Assembly: GCF_026213295.1 (NCBI RefSeq)
Contig: NC_079423.1
Span: 12,958,751-13,022,750 of the forward strand
DNA: 64,000 nt
Reading direction: 5' to 3'
Source of the DNA: Gadus chalcogrammus
Lineage: Eukaryota; Chordata; Actinopteri; Gadiformes; Gadidae
The notes under the pieces were generated by a model. The model saw only the letters and a list, made by a program, of their open reading frames with translations. It made no database searches and was not told the DNA's origin. Below are positions 47,391-61,263 of this stretch, piece after piece (positions within the stretch are counted from its first letter, which is position 1; each line of letters begins with the position of its first letter). Both the position numbers and the translations under genes were made by a program.

Positions 47391-47946
47391 CAAAGTAATA
47401 GTTTCGATTCTAAGCCAATCAGGAAGCTCAGCTTTCCACAGTCTCTGCCAATTAGATGGCTCAATTGTCTGCAGTTCTGTGCGACACTCTCCTAAGCATA
47501 GAAGGGGCTCCACCAAGTGGCCGAACTCCCAAAATGTTTCTAATTCATAGGTTCACTGATGTACCTGTGTTCAGCTCATGCAGCCTGTTTGGTATGTCCA
47601 ATGTAGGACTTTTGTGCATAGGTAGTATTACTGTTTCTAAAGAAAGTGAGACACATTTAATGTATCAAAGCATTTGATCATTTGAAAATATATATCCAAT
47701 AGGAGAAAGTAAACCATTAATTTGATGGCGTGTGAAGGGCTGCTCCTAATTAAAACTAATTAAAGTCTAAAGCTTTGATTAAGGTGGAATCCATAATTTC
47801 ATTCCTACGTTATTTTTGCTTCTTTTTGTATAATCACCAGATAATTGTGGACAATTTCAACTGTCCAACATTGCACTCCGTATTATGCATGAGTTGATTC
47901 GTCACGTGATTAGTTTCCTCACATCGGGAGTGAGTATCAGCGAGTC

Positions 47947-50900
47947 ATGACAGGATTTAAAATGTTGACAATCTTCACATTTATTTCAACCATATGCCTT
48001 GTTGCCACGGCCGACGTTTGTCCGTGTGGGAGCCCGGATCTTTGTCATCAGATTCGACAGGAAAGAGATTTTGAGGTTGGCTGCGTTTGTGTATCACATT
48101 CAACCATATAAATCAGGACCCCGATATGCGGTCATAAGCCTGAATATATCGCTCTATTGTGAAAGCAGACAGATAACTGGTTACAAGTGTCCAAACCACT
48201 GACGTTAAAACTTATGCGTTAACACTTTATGTCATTTATTTATTTTTATTGCTGTATAAAAATAGCCTGTTTATATATTACGATTTTTTAACTATCAAAG
48301 TATCACAACTAACAGTAGGCCTACTTCGAAAGAGGGGAAGTGGTAGCGTTGTCAAGCAGTGTTGTTGTTGGGAAGTAGGCTTTTGATACTTCCTCTTGCA
48401 ATGCGTGTTACTGCCTTGTTGTGCCTGCAGTTAACTGGCATATACTTTTCCTCATTTTGTGCAGGTGTTTGTGTTTGATGTGGGTCGAAAAGCATGGCAA
48501 TCTTATGACTGGAGCATTGTGACAACAGTGGCAGCTTTTGGGAAATATGACCCTGAACTCATGTGTTATGCACATTCCAAAGGCGCACGAGTTGTGCTCA
48601 AAGGTTGAGTAACCATCAGCTTCCATTTGCCCTATTTAATTTTAGTTATTTATTTGCCAACTGTCAACTAATACAATATAACAATGATATTATGAGTAAA
48701 AGAGCAACACCTTTATTGCCTTCAGATTTACAAATGTTATCCTTTAGTCTCCATTCTACTTTTAGAGCAGAATCTTTACCTAAATTACAAGATCAGGGCA
48801 ACTTCTTTTTAAATGACAGATACATTTTCGAGTGGGTTTGCCATAACCTCAAATGAAAGGGTAAAAAAACCTCGCACACAACCGATACAATTCTCCTTAC
48901 TTTACAAGGTGACGTTTTCCTCCCATATATTGTGGACCCGGGGAACAGAACGGCCTGGATCACAGAGAAGGTGAACCTGGCCAAGACTCAGTTCCTGGAT
49001 GGAATCAACATAGACATTGAGCATGCAGTGGAGGTCGGTTCTGCGGAGTACCATGCTCTCACAGGCCTGGTGAAGGAAAGCACAGAGGCCTTCCACAGGG
49101 AGATCCCTGGTTCACAGGTTAGTGGGCAAAATAGTTTCCTTTATCTTATTGTTTCTTTTTAATGACTTTTGTGTATCTTTGTACTGTGTCCTTGAGTGCA
49201 GAGGAAGGCGCCTTCAAATGTAATTTATTATTATTATTTTGTTTATTAATAAGTTAATCACCACTCAACGCTGAATCCAATGAAAGCGTCGGGCAGATAC
49301 TGAAGCAAAGTAAACAAATAATCTACCTTTATTTATCTACTGTTTTTATCAATGGTTTCTGGCTCGAAAAGCATATGTGTCTTATCATTGTTAATGTATT
49401 GTCTGGGCAGGCCAGTGTGAGGGTCTAGGGTGTTTGACTCCCAACCAATAAGGTCTGGGGTTCTCGAGTAAGATGCCTAAACTCTCCCTGCTATATTAAT
49501 TCAGTTGTTTATTTTCTGACCCTTTAGGTCTCATTTGATGTCGCATGGTCACCGAACTGCATAGACAAGCGTTGCTATGACTACGTAACTATTGCTGAGT
49601 CCTGTGACCTGCTGTTTGTGATGTCCTACGACGAGCAGAGTCAGATCCCAGGGGACTGTATTGCAATGGCCAACGCCCCAGTGACTCAAACCCTCAACGG
49701 TACGCCGTCCCATAGATGTATGTGCTTTAAGTTGCTGAAGCCAAAACACTTATTCATTTAAAGGCTAACCTGGAATTATTTTAATAGGTTACTACCAATA
49801 TTTGGATCTAGAGATAGATCCCAAAAAGCTAGTGATGGGAGTGCCGTGGTACGGTTATGATTACTCATGCCTCAACCTGTCTAAGGTAAGACATTTTCCG
49901 TTTAACGGTTCAAAATTAGCCCTACAGAGGAACCACAGTCATGGATTATTCAGTGTCCTCTAGCCATCCATAGTGTTAATTGGTGTAGTGTTAACCGAGC
50001 ATAATTGATGAATAGTGAGCACCTTTTGCGAACAGTTTGTGTAAAGATGTGCAACGGTTAACATTGTGCAAAGTTAGCATTGTGCATGGTTTGCGAGTGG
50101 GTCAATAAAGCTCAAATGGGCTGGTGGTGGCGTCTTGTCCTGCACCCCGCTAGGACGGCGTGTGCTCCATAGAGAAGATCCCGTTCCGTGGAGCCCCCTG
50201 CAGTGACGCAGCGGGTAAACAGAAGACCTACAGCTGGATCATGAAGCAGGTCAACAGCTCCATGACCGGCCGACTGTGGGACCAGGGGCAGCAAGCTCCG
50301 TACTTTAACTACGAGGTAGGCCTGGTAAAAACGACCCTAGGGGGTCCATCTCCAATCAGCTCAATGTCCATGATGCTACGTTTAGCTCCGAACTTAGCCT
50401 TTGTTCAATCTATATTTGATGGAATGTTTGGGTTGACTGCATTCTTCGTTTGGCAGAAGAGGTTGTCCAGCACTGGATTATTTTAATGTTTTGGTCCTTC
50501 AGAGTTGTCAGGGTGTTTTGCCATTAGTCTGAATAAATAACATAAATTACAAAACCCGCTGCCTTTTCTGTTTACGGTTTGTAGTCTGGAGTGCCAGTGA
50601 CCTTCTTCTATGGCAACACCACAAGAAAACACTTTACAGATGCAATATAAATGGTCCTATTGAATTCGTCTCACAAGTGGCAGCATTTTCTAGCCTCATT
50701 AGCATCACAAAACATTGCTGTTGTTAGTTTCTGGCAGCTGGCTTACAATGATGTTCCTTAGTTTTTGTTGTATATATTTTCATGTATATTTTCTCAGGAC
50801 CATGAAGGACAGATCCACCAGGTATGGTATGATGATCCGGAGAGCATCTGCCTCAAGGCAAGCTTGGTGAAAAGCAAAGGGCTGAGGGGTATTGGCGTGT

Positions 50901-50983
50901 GGAACGGCAATCTCCTCAACTACATTGACGAGGCTGCCAAGCAACAGACAACAATGATGTGGAATGCTCTTGTGCAATGCTAA
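47947..50983 (+). CDS. ctbs: Di-N-acetylchitobiase
   Basis: Lysosomal GH18 glycosidase that splits the reducing-end GlcNAc from chitobiose cores during glycoprotein breakdown. Exons 47947-48075, 48465-48603, 48909-49117, 49528-49699, 49788-49885, 50154-50315, 50798-50983 sum to 1095 nt, giving 364 aa plus stop. The N-terminus is a signal peptide (LTIFTFISTICLVATA) followed by CPCGSPDLC. VFVFDVGRKAWQSYDW and the catalytic GH18 motif DGINIDIE (Glu is the proton donor) follow, then VSFDVAWSPNC, FVMSYDEQSQ, GVPWYGYDY, FRGAPCSDAAG and a C-terminus GIGVWNGN. Order and length fit vertebrate CTBS. The exon 1 donor GAG|GTTGGC is weak but needed for frame. Lies between the vtg cluster and spata1, as in other teleosts. 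Confidence 0.96.
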
Positions 50984-51563
50984 ATGGGCCAAATTTACAC
51001 CTGCCTTGATTCTCCTGACATCTGTTGCCAAGTCAGTATAATCTTTTGTGAGGTTGCGATGCCCAGGTTTTATTTTTCAGGAATATATGTTTGTACTACA
51101 AAGTTTATTCTGCTTTATTGCTGTTTTGGATCGCAGTATTTCAAGTCGGGTGTCCCACTTGAATCAGCCACTTGGAAATGCAAAAACAAAGCTTTTAAAT
51201 AGAAAAATATGTTTCAACAAGTATTTGCCTCATACTGAATTATTAAAGAAGAAGTTTTGCTGTTGAAAAAAGTTGTTTCATGAATGATATAATGAAACTT
51301 AACATTTTGAACACCTTTCACAATTAATATTTAAAATGATAAGATACAATATCAAACATTACTAGCAAATACTAGGACCACATCAAAATATAAGCGTGGC
51401 TAAAGTTAAATATAACTTGATATCAAATCTAGTACACAATGCATATTCAAATAACAAATTGTTTAAGAAAGATACACCGGCTTATATTCACACAGAATTT
51501 GACATCCCACTAATTTTTTTCTGTGCAGCTAAAATGTGTAGAATTCCAAACCTAAACATTGAA
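50984..51563. other. 3' ends of ctbs and spata1 (convergent)
   Basis: Probable ctbs 3' UTR with an ATTAAA near 51241, then AT-rich DNA to the spata1 stop at 51564. No other feature seen. Confidence 0.5.
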
Positions 51564-54500
51564 TTAGCATCCAGCTTTCTGGGCGTATGGTCTGTTCCGT
51601 GGGATTGGCCCAAAAGGTTGTGAGGTTATAGGTCCAGTGTGAATCGATTGGCTCTTTTTCTGAGCCAGCTCAGCCTTCAGCGCCCTTAGCTCGGTAGCAG
51701 CCTGCTTCCTTAACTAGAGAGAGCCAGACAGGAGCGATGTCAGCCACTTCGTTTGTTTGATATCACTGTCATTCATAATTAGTGCCTAATTCATCAAGGG
51801 TGTATTTATATGCAGTCATGAAAACAATTCTCTAACTTTTCAATGCAACATCTATTTGTTGTATTTTTATACAAAGGTTTTCCCTTTTTTGCGGATTCAA
51901 TGCATATCTCATACTATTGGGTGTAGATATATATATGATGAATGAAAATAAACAATAATCATGTACCCTTATCTCTGTGATAAGTTTCATCTTGGCATCT
52001 TCTACTTGTCTTCTCAGGTTGTCAATTTCATGGCTCTCAGTCATGATCTGAATGATGAGCTCATTCTAACAGATGGGATTATGGTTAGTCAGGTTAAGGA
52101 CATTACAGGATGCAAGTACAACATGATAAGATAGACATGATTTAACACTGCCGAGTTCAATTTTCAGTGTGTAATTTAGGAAATACAATGAATGATTGAA
52201 TTATAATTAAATGACTATTGGATAATCATGTCTATTAAAAGTATAATTCATTTCAACATTTTTTATTTTGAGAAGACGTAACTTTAAGAAGTAAATGAAG
52301 GAAGACTTCATCAACAGACCTTTGTGGAAGACCTTCCCTGAGGTCTGTTTCGGCCTCTGCCGTCTCTGGCCTGTAGCTGGTGCAGGAGTTTATTGTAAAA
52401 TGTCTCCAGTTCCTGACGCAAATTCCTCAATGTCTCTTCCATTGGTGCCGTGGCTTTCTTTGTCTCAAAATACTTCTTTTTCCAACTGTCACGAGCTTTA
52501 GTGTGGTGTTAAAAGGGGGGGGAAACACTTCAATATTGATTTATGCTTTGTTTTTTGGATAAAATCTGATTATAATCTTAAACTGTCCCAAATGTACTCA
52601 AATTAACATAACCATTTTTTGTTTTTCCCGAAAGTTAGGCAAAAAGCCAAGCCGCATTACGACATGCGACAAAGTGAAGTCGCTACTTCAACTGACCTTG
52701 ATTCCTACGGTTCCTGTTTTGGGCCAATAAGTCTTTCCCCTTCCTCAGCAGTTCCTGTCTTGTCCACTCGAGCTGCTTCCTTTCTCCCCTCACCATCTTG
52801 ATTTCCTCAATAAGTTCATCTCCTTGAGACAGAGAGATGCAACCCATGTCAGCAACATCCTTGGTGTTTAAGAGTCTCTGTATCGGCACTGCACTAGCCC
52901 ATAGTCTCACACATGTCACTGTCCACCCCAATGTACGCTGGCTGTATCACCCACCTGTTGGTTGGTCGATTTATCATACACGCAACGGAATTCAAGAATT
53001 TGAGATGGCTTGTAATTGCTTTTCAACCTCCGAACCTGGTGGAACAGCAGCCCTTTAAACAGTCCTGTTGATCCAGGATGAGAACTGAGACGCTATCTTA
53101 CTGTTATCCTGAAGAAGCGGGGTACCAGCTGGCCCGTTTGTGGTGAGGGTCCCAGCGGAGGCTGGAGGTTGGGAGCGGACTTGGATCATAGGCTTTGAGG
53201 ACACTCCCAGACTCTCTGGAACCTCACATTATGAAAAGACACGACACTCAAAGTGATGCAGCATTTGGGTTGAGGGTGGCTTGGTTTTTCATCATGGATA
53301 CATCTGGTCGTTACATATAACCCCATGTCACTGACCGGGGGGAACTTGGTGAATGGCCAAAGCCCTATTGTAAAGGCCTGGACTTTACAAGAGTCTGGAA
53401 GGCTTGTTAAAACACTTGAGTCCGGTGTTGTCGTGACAACTCTGCCTCTTTAATAGACTAAACTTTAGACCATGTTGTCGATGTCAAATAAAAAGAGGAC
53501 ATCTCATACCATTGGTTTCGGCTTCCTTCCCGCCGGCATCTTCGTCTGTAAATCTTTTGATGGTCTGAGCCTGCAATAATCAGACATCTGCGATGAAGCG
53601 TTAAGAAACTGTAGTTTCACAATCAACTGTACTACAGTAGTAGTCTGATGCTGATGCTAAGTGAGACAGGCCATAATGGTTTGGTGAGGAATAAATATTA
53701 GGGGCGTCTGCGAACAGCACCTGTCTGAGGAGAAGCCTGCCTGTCTGTCTTCCAGCGACTCTGGTAGGCCTGAGTCTCTGGCCGCTCTGGTGGTCAGCTT
53801 GTCTTTCTTACAGCCTGTCATCTCTTCTCTCCCAGGCAGGCCCTTCCCCTGGGCCAGATCACCGTCTGGAAAGGGGTTCAAATGTAGACATGGTGGCAAA
53901 TGGTGTTAAACACGTTTGCTTTGTTTGTCTTGCACTTTGCAAACATGTATGAACAAGTCAATTACTTGATGCAGGGTCCGCTTCAAATCATTTGATGCTT
54001 TTGAAATAATAGATTTCGACAAATATTTGGCAAGAAAGAATATTCAAAAAGCGTTTTTTTACGTCGCAGATATGAAACATGTAGATCAGTCTCCGATCGA
54101 TAAGATATGTATTCTCTTCACCTTTACTTTGTACATCATGCGGTGACCTGCTGGGATTCTTGCACCTCCTCCTCTGACTCCTCTCCTCTGCCCTGTCAGC
54201 CTTCAGGGAGAACCCCCCCACCCCGGCCTCCCCTCTCGCTCCCTCTGTGGAGCAGCAACTCTCCTCCTCCCCCAACCCCTCCTCCTCCTCCTCATCTCCC
54301 TCCTCTTCCTCCTCCTCCTCCCCCTCCTCCTCCTCCTCCCGCTGCTCCTCGTGGTCTGCGGCGTCGGGGGTGTGGGGCGAGCGTCGGGAACCCTGGGGGA
54401 TCAGGGGGAACTTGACGGGCGGTCCCTTGGTGGTGGTCCCGGTGCCGGGCTTGTGGGGGTAGTAGGCCTGGTGGTCTGGGGAGCTGCTGCGGGTGTCCAG

Positions 54501-56127
54501 AGTGAGCGACTGGGAGCAGACGCTGCTGTGGTTCACCTCCGCGGCCAGCAGGTAGAGCTCGGGTTGGGCGGCCTGCGGTGAGAAGAGAAGAGGTCAGATT
54601 TTGTCTTTAGGCTGTTTTTTTTAAGGTGACATATTCTACCACAAGGTGTGAATGTGATAAGCCGTTACAAGCCTTTTTGAAAATCTGCCTCTTCTGACAT
54701 CACATACATCTAGGTGGTGGACACGCCCACTTGTGATGTCAGAAGAGGCAGATTTTCAAAACGCCTTATCACACTCACACCTGGTGGTATAATACGTATG
54801 TCACCTTTAAGCTATAGTTAAGATAAGATTATTGTACTTAATGAATTCCACATGGGAATTCTGGTTAGCACAGCGAAGGGCACAGGAGGATGAGTAGTAG
54901 AAATGCAGAAGAAAAATAAGCTCCGATAAAAATAAAACACTGAATACAGAACAAATCTGTGTAGGCCTCCACACAATACGAGCAGTAGGCATTGTAGTAG
55001 CAACGTTTGGATCCGGGCTCAACCTCCTACACAGGCCTTTAAACTGATTCTGCTGATTGAAACCATGTTTCAGTTTGAGTTATTTCTGAATGACCAAAAG
55101 CTGTACAAGAAGTGTCAGTAAGTCTATGCCAATTATGAAATAGCTCAAGTAATGGAATGCTTTAGTTAAAGTAAAAATAACAACATGAATGAGTATAATG
55201 GGACACAAGTTACTTTTCCAATCGAACAAACCAGGAATTCGTTTTTATTAGAATATTTACATTAATATTTATTTTAAGTTGAATTGTCTACAATGATTTA
55301 ATATGTATTGATGTTTACATAGTGTGGGAGGATAAAGTTCGAGGTAAATAGAGTAGTTTATGATGATCAGGTCAAAAGAAAAGGAAAACATTGTATTTGA
55401 CCTTGGCCGACATCAATTTGATATAGAAAGAAAAAAACGATACCTACATATGGTGGAGCAAATGTTTTCACTTTTAGCTCCCTCTCTTGTTCGTGTTTGA
55501 CCTTTAACATAGAATAACATACAGCTGTGATATTATATAGGACCTCTTTAAATCACTCAAACGCACACAGAAGACCATCCTTTGAAGCACATTCTACCCA
55601 CCACTGCTAAACTGCGACCGACACATTTCAGGAAGGAGAATTTGTCGACCCTTATTTCTGGTCCCAGAAAAATGCCAAGCTCACTCCTTAGATTCTTTAG
55701 CGTTATATCGGGATATACTCTAGAAACAATAGAACAATAAAGGTTATTATATTTTCACTGAAATGCATCACTGTAAACAAAACGACATTTCTTACCTGAT
55801 AAAACCTGCAGATATGAAACTCTCGATGGCCTCCGCGGGAACTTTATTGAGCTTTCCATTCCACTGGTCATCAGGCACATAAAGCACATGGAGCTCCACC
55901 AACTAATGGTGTAAAATACATCAAGTTAACGTATTGACACATTTGGATGATTCACTACCTTTAATATCGATTTGTCTTGTAATGTTATTTTTACTAACGC
56001 AAATTGATTTGTCTTATTTGCGAGAAACCCTGCAGTTCCTTAATCAATTATAAACATGTCGACATACCTTGCTACTTTTTGGCCTTTTTTCCTCGAGATA
56101 TCTTATTGACTCGCACGATAATTCCAT
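51564..56127 (-). CDS. spata1: Spermatogenesis-associated protein 1
   Basis: Twelve exons: 56068-56127, 55796-55902, 55602-55719, 55448-55501, 54128-54572, 53721-53865, 53510-53570, 53102-53213, 52697-52822, 52320-52495, 51967-52065, 51564-51713; they sum to 1653 nt, giving 550 aa plus stop, all in phase. The N-terminus has the conserved ubiquitin-like segment (LVELHVLYVPDDQWN, FLKCVGRSLAV, KVKTFAPPY, AAQPELYLL). The middle is low complexity with long Glu runs (54250-54350). The C-terminus is a coiled coil (RKQLEWTRQELLRKGKDLLA, ARDSWKKKYFETKK, HEIDNLRRQVEDAKMKL) as in vertebrate SPATA1. Human function is poorly defined; testis expression is known. It is divergent from gng5 with 657 bp between start codons. 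Confidence 0.93.
54250..54350 (-). repeat. Poly-glutamate (GAG/GAA) tract in spata1 exon 5
   Basis: Minus-strand GAG/GAA repeats encode long Glu runs broken by Gly and Asp. On the plus strand this reads as poly-Ser/poly-Pro, which is not real coding. Acidic linkers in this part of SPATA1 are common, but the length here looks repeat-expanded. Confidence 0.75.
54623..54807. mobile_element. Foldback MITE in spata1 intron 4
   Basis: Arms AAGGTGACATATTCTACCAC / GTGGTATAATACGTATGTCACCTT, followed inside by GGTGTGANTGTGATAAG and a second palindrome (AAAATCTGCCTCTTCTGACATCA and its complement). TTAA occurs at both edges and may be the target site. Non-coding. Related to 10351-10483. Confidence 0.75.
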
Positions 56128-56783
56128 TATTAACTTGATTTAGCACATTCAAAAAAATATATATATATTCATTGTTAGTTAAAAAAAAAACTAACGATTG
56201 GTTTCCGTGTGGAAAAGCTGAAGAAATCCAGAGCAAGAATAGCCACTGGATGAAAAGAAAACCCTCTTTGCTTTTCTCAAAGGAAAAGAGGCTGCAAAGG
56301 AATGGATTTTATGAGAGAGTGCTTACACCAGTGTTGCCTTGGTGCTCATGACAAGTCCAGTGTATGCATGTGGTAAATCTCAAACCCTTTTTCTGAAATA
56401 GTCTTTATATTCGAATACATAATTCGTTTAGTTTTTACTCTGAAAATAGTCACTCAAAATAAACAACAAACATTCAAAAGATCGTCAGGGCTTGATAAAA
56501 GCCCAGATATTCTTAACCATTAATATGAGTAACCCCTGACTGGAGTAAAGCCGGACTGCAGCTCGCAGATCGAGGAGGGGCTTACATTTTCCCTAAATGG
56601 AGTAATATTGCATCGCATGTGTAAAGGCATTTATTCCACCAGGGGGCGCAGTGGAAATATGCACACAGACTTTACGCATCCCAAATAAAAATGACCGGAA
56701 ACGCAACATTGAGGAAGGGAAGCGAAGAACGGCAGAACAAAGTTTTCTCTGTATGATTGTCTGGCACTTTTAAGTTTCCAACC
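56128..56783. promoter_or_regulatory. Shared upstream region of spata1 and gng5
   Basis: 657 bp between two divergent start codons. It must hold both promoters. No TATA box is evident near gng5. Confidence 0.5.
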
Positions 56784-57218
<435 letters not shown>

Positions 57219-58193
57219 CCCACATGATGCCTTTCGTGAGTACCAGTTTATTCCTCTAATACATCTTCCTTGAATTATGGAGTACACCATGTATAGCGAG
57301 TCGACACTACATCTTAAATATAACAGCTGGTGTATGTATATAATGTTAAGGTTCGATAATGAAGCATGTGTACCTAAAATGTTTACATTTTCTCTGTCAT
57401 ACAGTATTTCCGTCTGCACGTTATTTTTTTATCCCAGTACTGACCTGAACAATTGGTTCCCATCTGTAGTAAAGTGCATGAATCATCTTTGACATTAACA
57501 AAACCACCAACGTCCATCTGTACAGGTTTCGGACTCCAGGGTGCCTTGATGTTCATCAGAACCTGCACTGTGGACTTGATTGTTACGAGTGCCAGGGAAT
57601 TTGGGGACAGCCAACTAACTTAATTTTTTTTTAATAACATCTAAATATCTCAAGGTGCTTCTGAGACCGGTCTTCACCCAGTTAGTAGCAACTAATACCA
57701 TAAAGTGTGTTTTCATGTGTGCTTTCTTTCCATATATTTGTGAATAAAATACAACATTCCAACAACCCTGTATGTAGAATTTATTTTTTGCACAACATAT
57801 TTACAAGGTTATTTAAAAAAATGACTCAAGACAGTTTAGCTATGTATGGGCTAGCAAGCCTAAGGGCCCAGATCTCCTGATTTCCCCATTTTGACTCAAA
57901 CACAAGCAAACCATGCTTGCGTCTGCAGTTGCCATCCACAAGATGCATGAATTTGTGTAAATTGACACTACCCATGTTTCTCTTGACTATTTACTGACAG
58001 GGTGAGACATGCCAAACAAAATAATAGAGCCTGACTCCCATCCTACAAAGGACATTCGACCAGGAAGGACATCACAAGTTAAAATACATAACTACCGGTT
58101 GGGATTAACATGGTCATTGTTCACCCAGCAAGAGCAGTTCAATAGGAGACCGGAGACTGCCTTTGTCACAAAGGCCAGCTTGTCGATACGCAT
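57219..58193. other. 3' UTR of gng5 and convergent spacer to rpf1
   Basis: gng5 3' UTR up to the AATAAA at 57743-57748, then a spacer to the rpf1 stop. Short ORFs here have no coding support. Confidence 0.6.
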
Positions 58194-60947
58194 TCAGAGG
58201 ACGAACTTCCTTCTGCAGGCATCCACCTCATGACGCTGGAAAGTAAAGGGATAACGACAAATTAATTTAGTGGATCTTCTAGCATGACAACATAGCATGT
58301 TGGAAGCACAAGTAGAAATGCCATTAGGACAAATGATGTGAAGGAAAATGTATCAAAATGCATTTTCTACATAAACAACTCCACAAAAGGAAATGTAGGG
58401 ACAGTAAGTGGTCGAGTTAAGACAACTGTTACCTTGAGAACCCACTCGTACTCCCCGAACTTCGAGTCGAAGGTGCCCTTCTGTAGCGAGCGCAGTTTGA
58501 GGGTGAAGCGCGGTCCCAGCTCTTGGATGCCGGCCCTCTTCTCGTTCTTGAAAATATACCTGATGAGGAAAAGGTTGGTTGTAGTTTGGTGATTGGGTCA
58601 AAAGTAAAGCAGCTCTTAAAACACGAGTTACAATGTGCCCAACATAAATCTGTAAAAACTAACTAATAGGTTTCATATATAGCTAGATGTATACGGATCA
58701 GAAAAAGACCCACCTGTGAAACCTGAAGAACACAAAGTCTCTCTGGTTGTGGAAGGTGGCGACCTGCCGACCCACAAACTGCGGGTCATGTGGGAAGAGG
58801 GCGGCGAACATGCGGCCGATGCCGTGACCCAGGCGGGTGCTGAAGTTGTTCAGGATCACCTCTGGGGTGTGTTCAGTCGGCTCTTTGCCTCGCCGCTGAG
58901 GACGGTAGAGAATATGTTGCATTACTTATATTGCCCCCGCCCGATCCAGAAAGTACTGGGTTCAATTCCAAATGGCTCCGCAGTATTTGTAGGCGTTGAG
59001 GAGGTCAAACCCTACCTTGTTCATGAAATGCATCGACTTTTTCAATGCAATGCAAAGTGTTTAACAACAGTAAAAGATGAAACATTTTCTGGAAGAAAGA
59101 CCGTGGGATTAATGCTTGGACATTGCTTGCCTTCATTTCCTTGCGTAGCCGTACACTGCTCACTTTGAAGTGGGCTGTGGGTCCATCGGGGAGGTGACAG
59201 AGAACCAAGCCGTCTTTGTATTGCAGTGAAGGAGGACACACTTAACGAAGCCACCATACCAGTCAGAGAGTGAACACATGTTTGCCAGGGAGGCAGAAGT
59301 GCGCTGGAATCTAAAGACTTTTTACTTACCATTCAAGCCTATATGCAGTTTGAAACTAGAGTAATAATAAATATAGCGGCTAGGGCGTCCACCTTAAGTC
59401 ACAAGGGACTGGGTGTCATCCCAAATGTCCACAGCTTCATCCCCTACCAGCTCCTTAACGAATGACATGCATCAACGCAAGTGGATAAAAGCGTCTGCTA
59501 AATGACAAAACGAATAATACTCTAGTATGGAGTAGATGGTCTCAGAGGCGTCTTTAGTGTGAAATAGTCTTTGAGGATACTGGGCATTTTGCGGTCCTCG
59601 TTTATGACCATGAGGTACGTGAAGCCCCTGGAGACACACTGGGGGATGACCCTCTTCAGGGCCAGTCCTCTCCTGTAGTAAACGTGGGCGTCCGGGATCA
59701 CCGTGGCCAGCTGCTCGCAGAACCGAACCGTCCTCTGAAAGATGAGTCAGAAAAAGGCAAAAGACGATGACTCCACCGAGCCCGGTATCGAGAAGCTCCT
59801 CTGGTATGAATGAGCAAGTTATATTTTTTTTAATTTCTGTTATCTGGTCTGTTGCTGGGACTGCTCTGAGATGGGAATGTAAAGAGAGGAACTACCTCTC
59901 AAAGCTGGCCGTTAACTGAAATGGCTGATGATTCAAGGATGAAATAAATTGTTTGTTATTTTTGGAGAATCGGCATTAGGGTTTGGAAAGAAGTATATAT
60001 CATCTGCAACTATTTTTTGTTGTATTAATTTATTTTATTTGCTTTGCTCGTGTTCATTTCTTAAATAAAGAATAATAAAGAAAGAAAGTGCTAAGAGCAA
60101 CTCACCCCCCTGGGTCTGTCCGATGTTGTGATGAGTACTTTGGGGTTAGTCAGTTTGTTGAAGTATGAAGAGAATTCATCCGTTCCCTCATCAAAGGCTA
60201 CCTGTAAATTAGAGTTCAAATACAAATAAATGACACACAGCACAACATTGAGACAGAAAGGAGAGCAACCGTTCAAATAATACCAATTTACCTCTTCATC
60301 GTCTGGGTCAACTGTGGTTTCGTCGTACACTCTCTGGTTTTCTATAGTCTTAGGGACTTCCTTTGGTGGTGCCTGGAAAAAGAGTTAAGTCATTTGTGTT
60401 TGATGTATTAGGTTCCATACTTCGATTTATGGTGATGGTTGCACACTTGTTATTGGTGTCAAATCTTGGAAAACAAACGTAAGACTATCCTCTGTCTGAT
60501 TACTTCACACACTAACAACGATGATCATGAGGCTCACCTTGTCACCCAAAGCCTCCCTCTCCTTCTTTCTCGTTTTCTTCACTTGCATCTTTTGCTGAAA
60601 ATTCAAACACACACAGACACATCAACCAGGGATTTAACCTATGGAGTTACCATGATCATTCACCCATTTTATACACATCAGTCCACTTTTACCTTTCTTT
60701 TGTCCTGTTTGAGTTTCATAAACATCTGATGTCGGCGCTGTTTATTCTTGATTTCCGAAAGGCTGAATGTCGGGGGAAGCATTGGTTCTAGTGGCGTGAG
60801 AACAGGTTTAGTCTCCACCACCTCCACATCGCTAACGTTGCCATTCTCCCCTTGAGGAGTCCTCTTTTTCTTTTGCATTTTGTTGTTCATTTTGATGTTC
60901 TTTTTCTTGCCTTTGAATTGCTTTAGGGGAACTTGTGTGACATCCAT
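58194..60947 (-). CDS. rpf1: Ribosome production factor 1 (Brix domain)
   Basis: Nucleolar protein needed for 60S subunit maturation. Nine exons: 60693-60947, 60538-60594, 60292-60372, 60106-60201, 59581-59734, 59131-59213, 58714-58895, 58433-58559, 58194-58235; they sum to 1077 nt, giving 358 aa plus stop. The N-terminus is basic ([18 protein letters not shown]), then [13 protein letters not shown] and [14 protein letters not shown]. The Brix domain has [39 protein letters not shown], the RNA-binding sigma70-like [15 protein letters not shown] and [16 protein letters not shown]. The C-terminus is [20 protein letters not shown]. The start is taken at the first ATG (MDVTQVP). Intron 6 begins with GC (59129-59130), a GC-AG intron. 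Confidence 0.96.
58920..59000 (+). repeat. SINE-like fragment in rpf1 intron 6
   Basis: Contains a B-box-like GGGTTCAATTCC and surrounding tRNA-like DNA. Short and worn. Another SINE tail lies in intron 5 near 59380-59510 (GGATAAAAGCGTCTGCTAAATG). Confidence 0.4.
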
Positions 60948-61150
60948 GTTGTCAACTACGGTGTTTCTTCTTTTCACGTGTGAGATGTGATGGCTCGACT
61001 ACTTCCGGGTCAGGAGGTTTTCGCCGAATTGTTTGGGTGTTTTTTAAGAAATGCGCCGTCTAGTGGTATGGATGAGCATAAGACAAGGTGACTTTCATGG
61101 GGGAATTGTTATGCACGACAGAAATAATAAAGTTGATGGTTTCATTTTGG

Positions 61151-61263
<113 letters not shown>

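Larger units (their letters stand above)
45282..47946. other. Spacer between vtg-3 and ctbs
   Basis: Contains the vtg-3 promoter, a minus-strand LINE 3' end (45659-46080), an orphan vtg 3'-flank copy (46266-46566 and 47118-47390) and a plus-strand LINE 3' end between its halves. Nothing recognised in 47400-47900. No coding gene. Confidence 0.6.

Noticed and set aside
54107..54462. Plus-strand Pro/Ser-rich ORFs
   Set aside because: Antisense of the spata1 poly-Glu exon, which has correct splice phases on the other strand.
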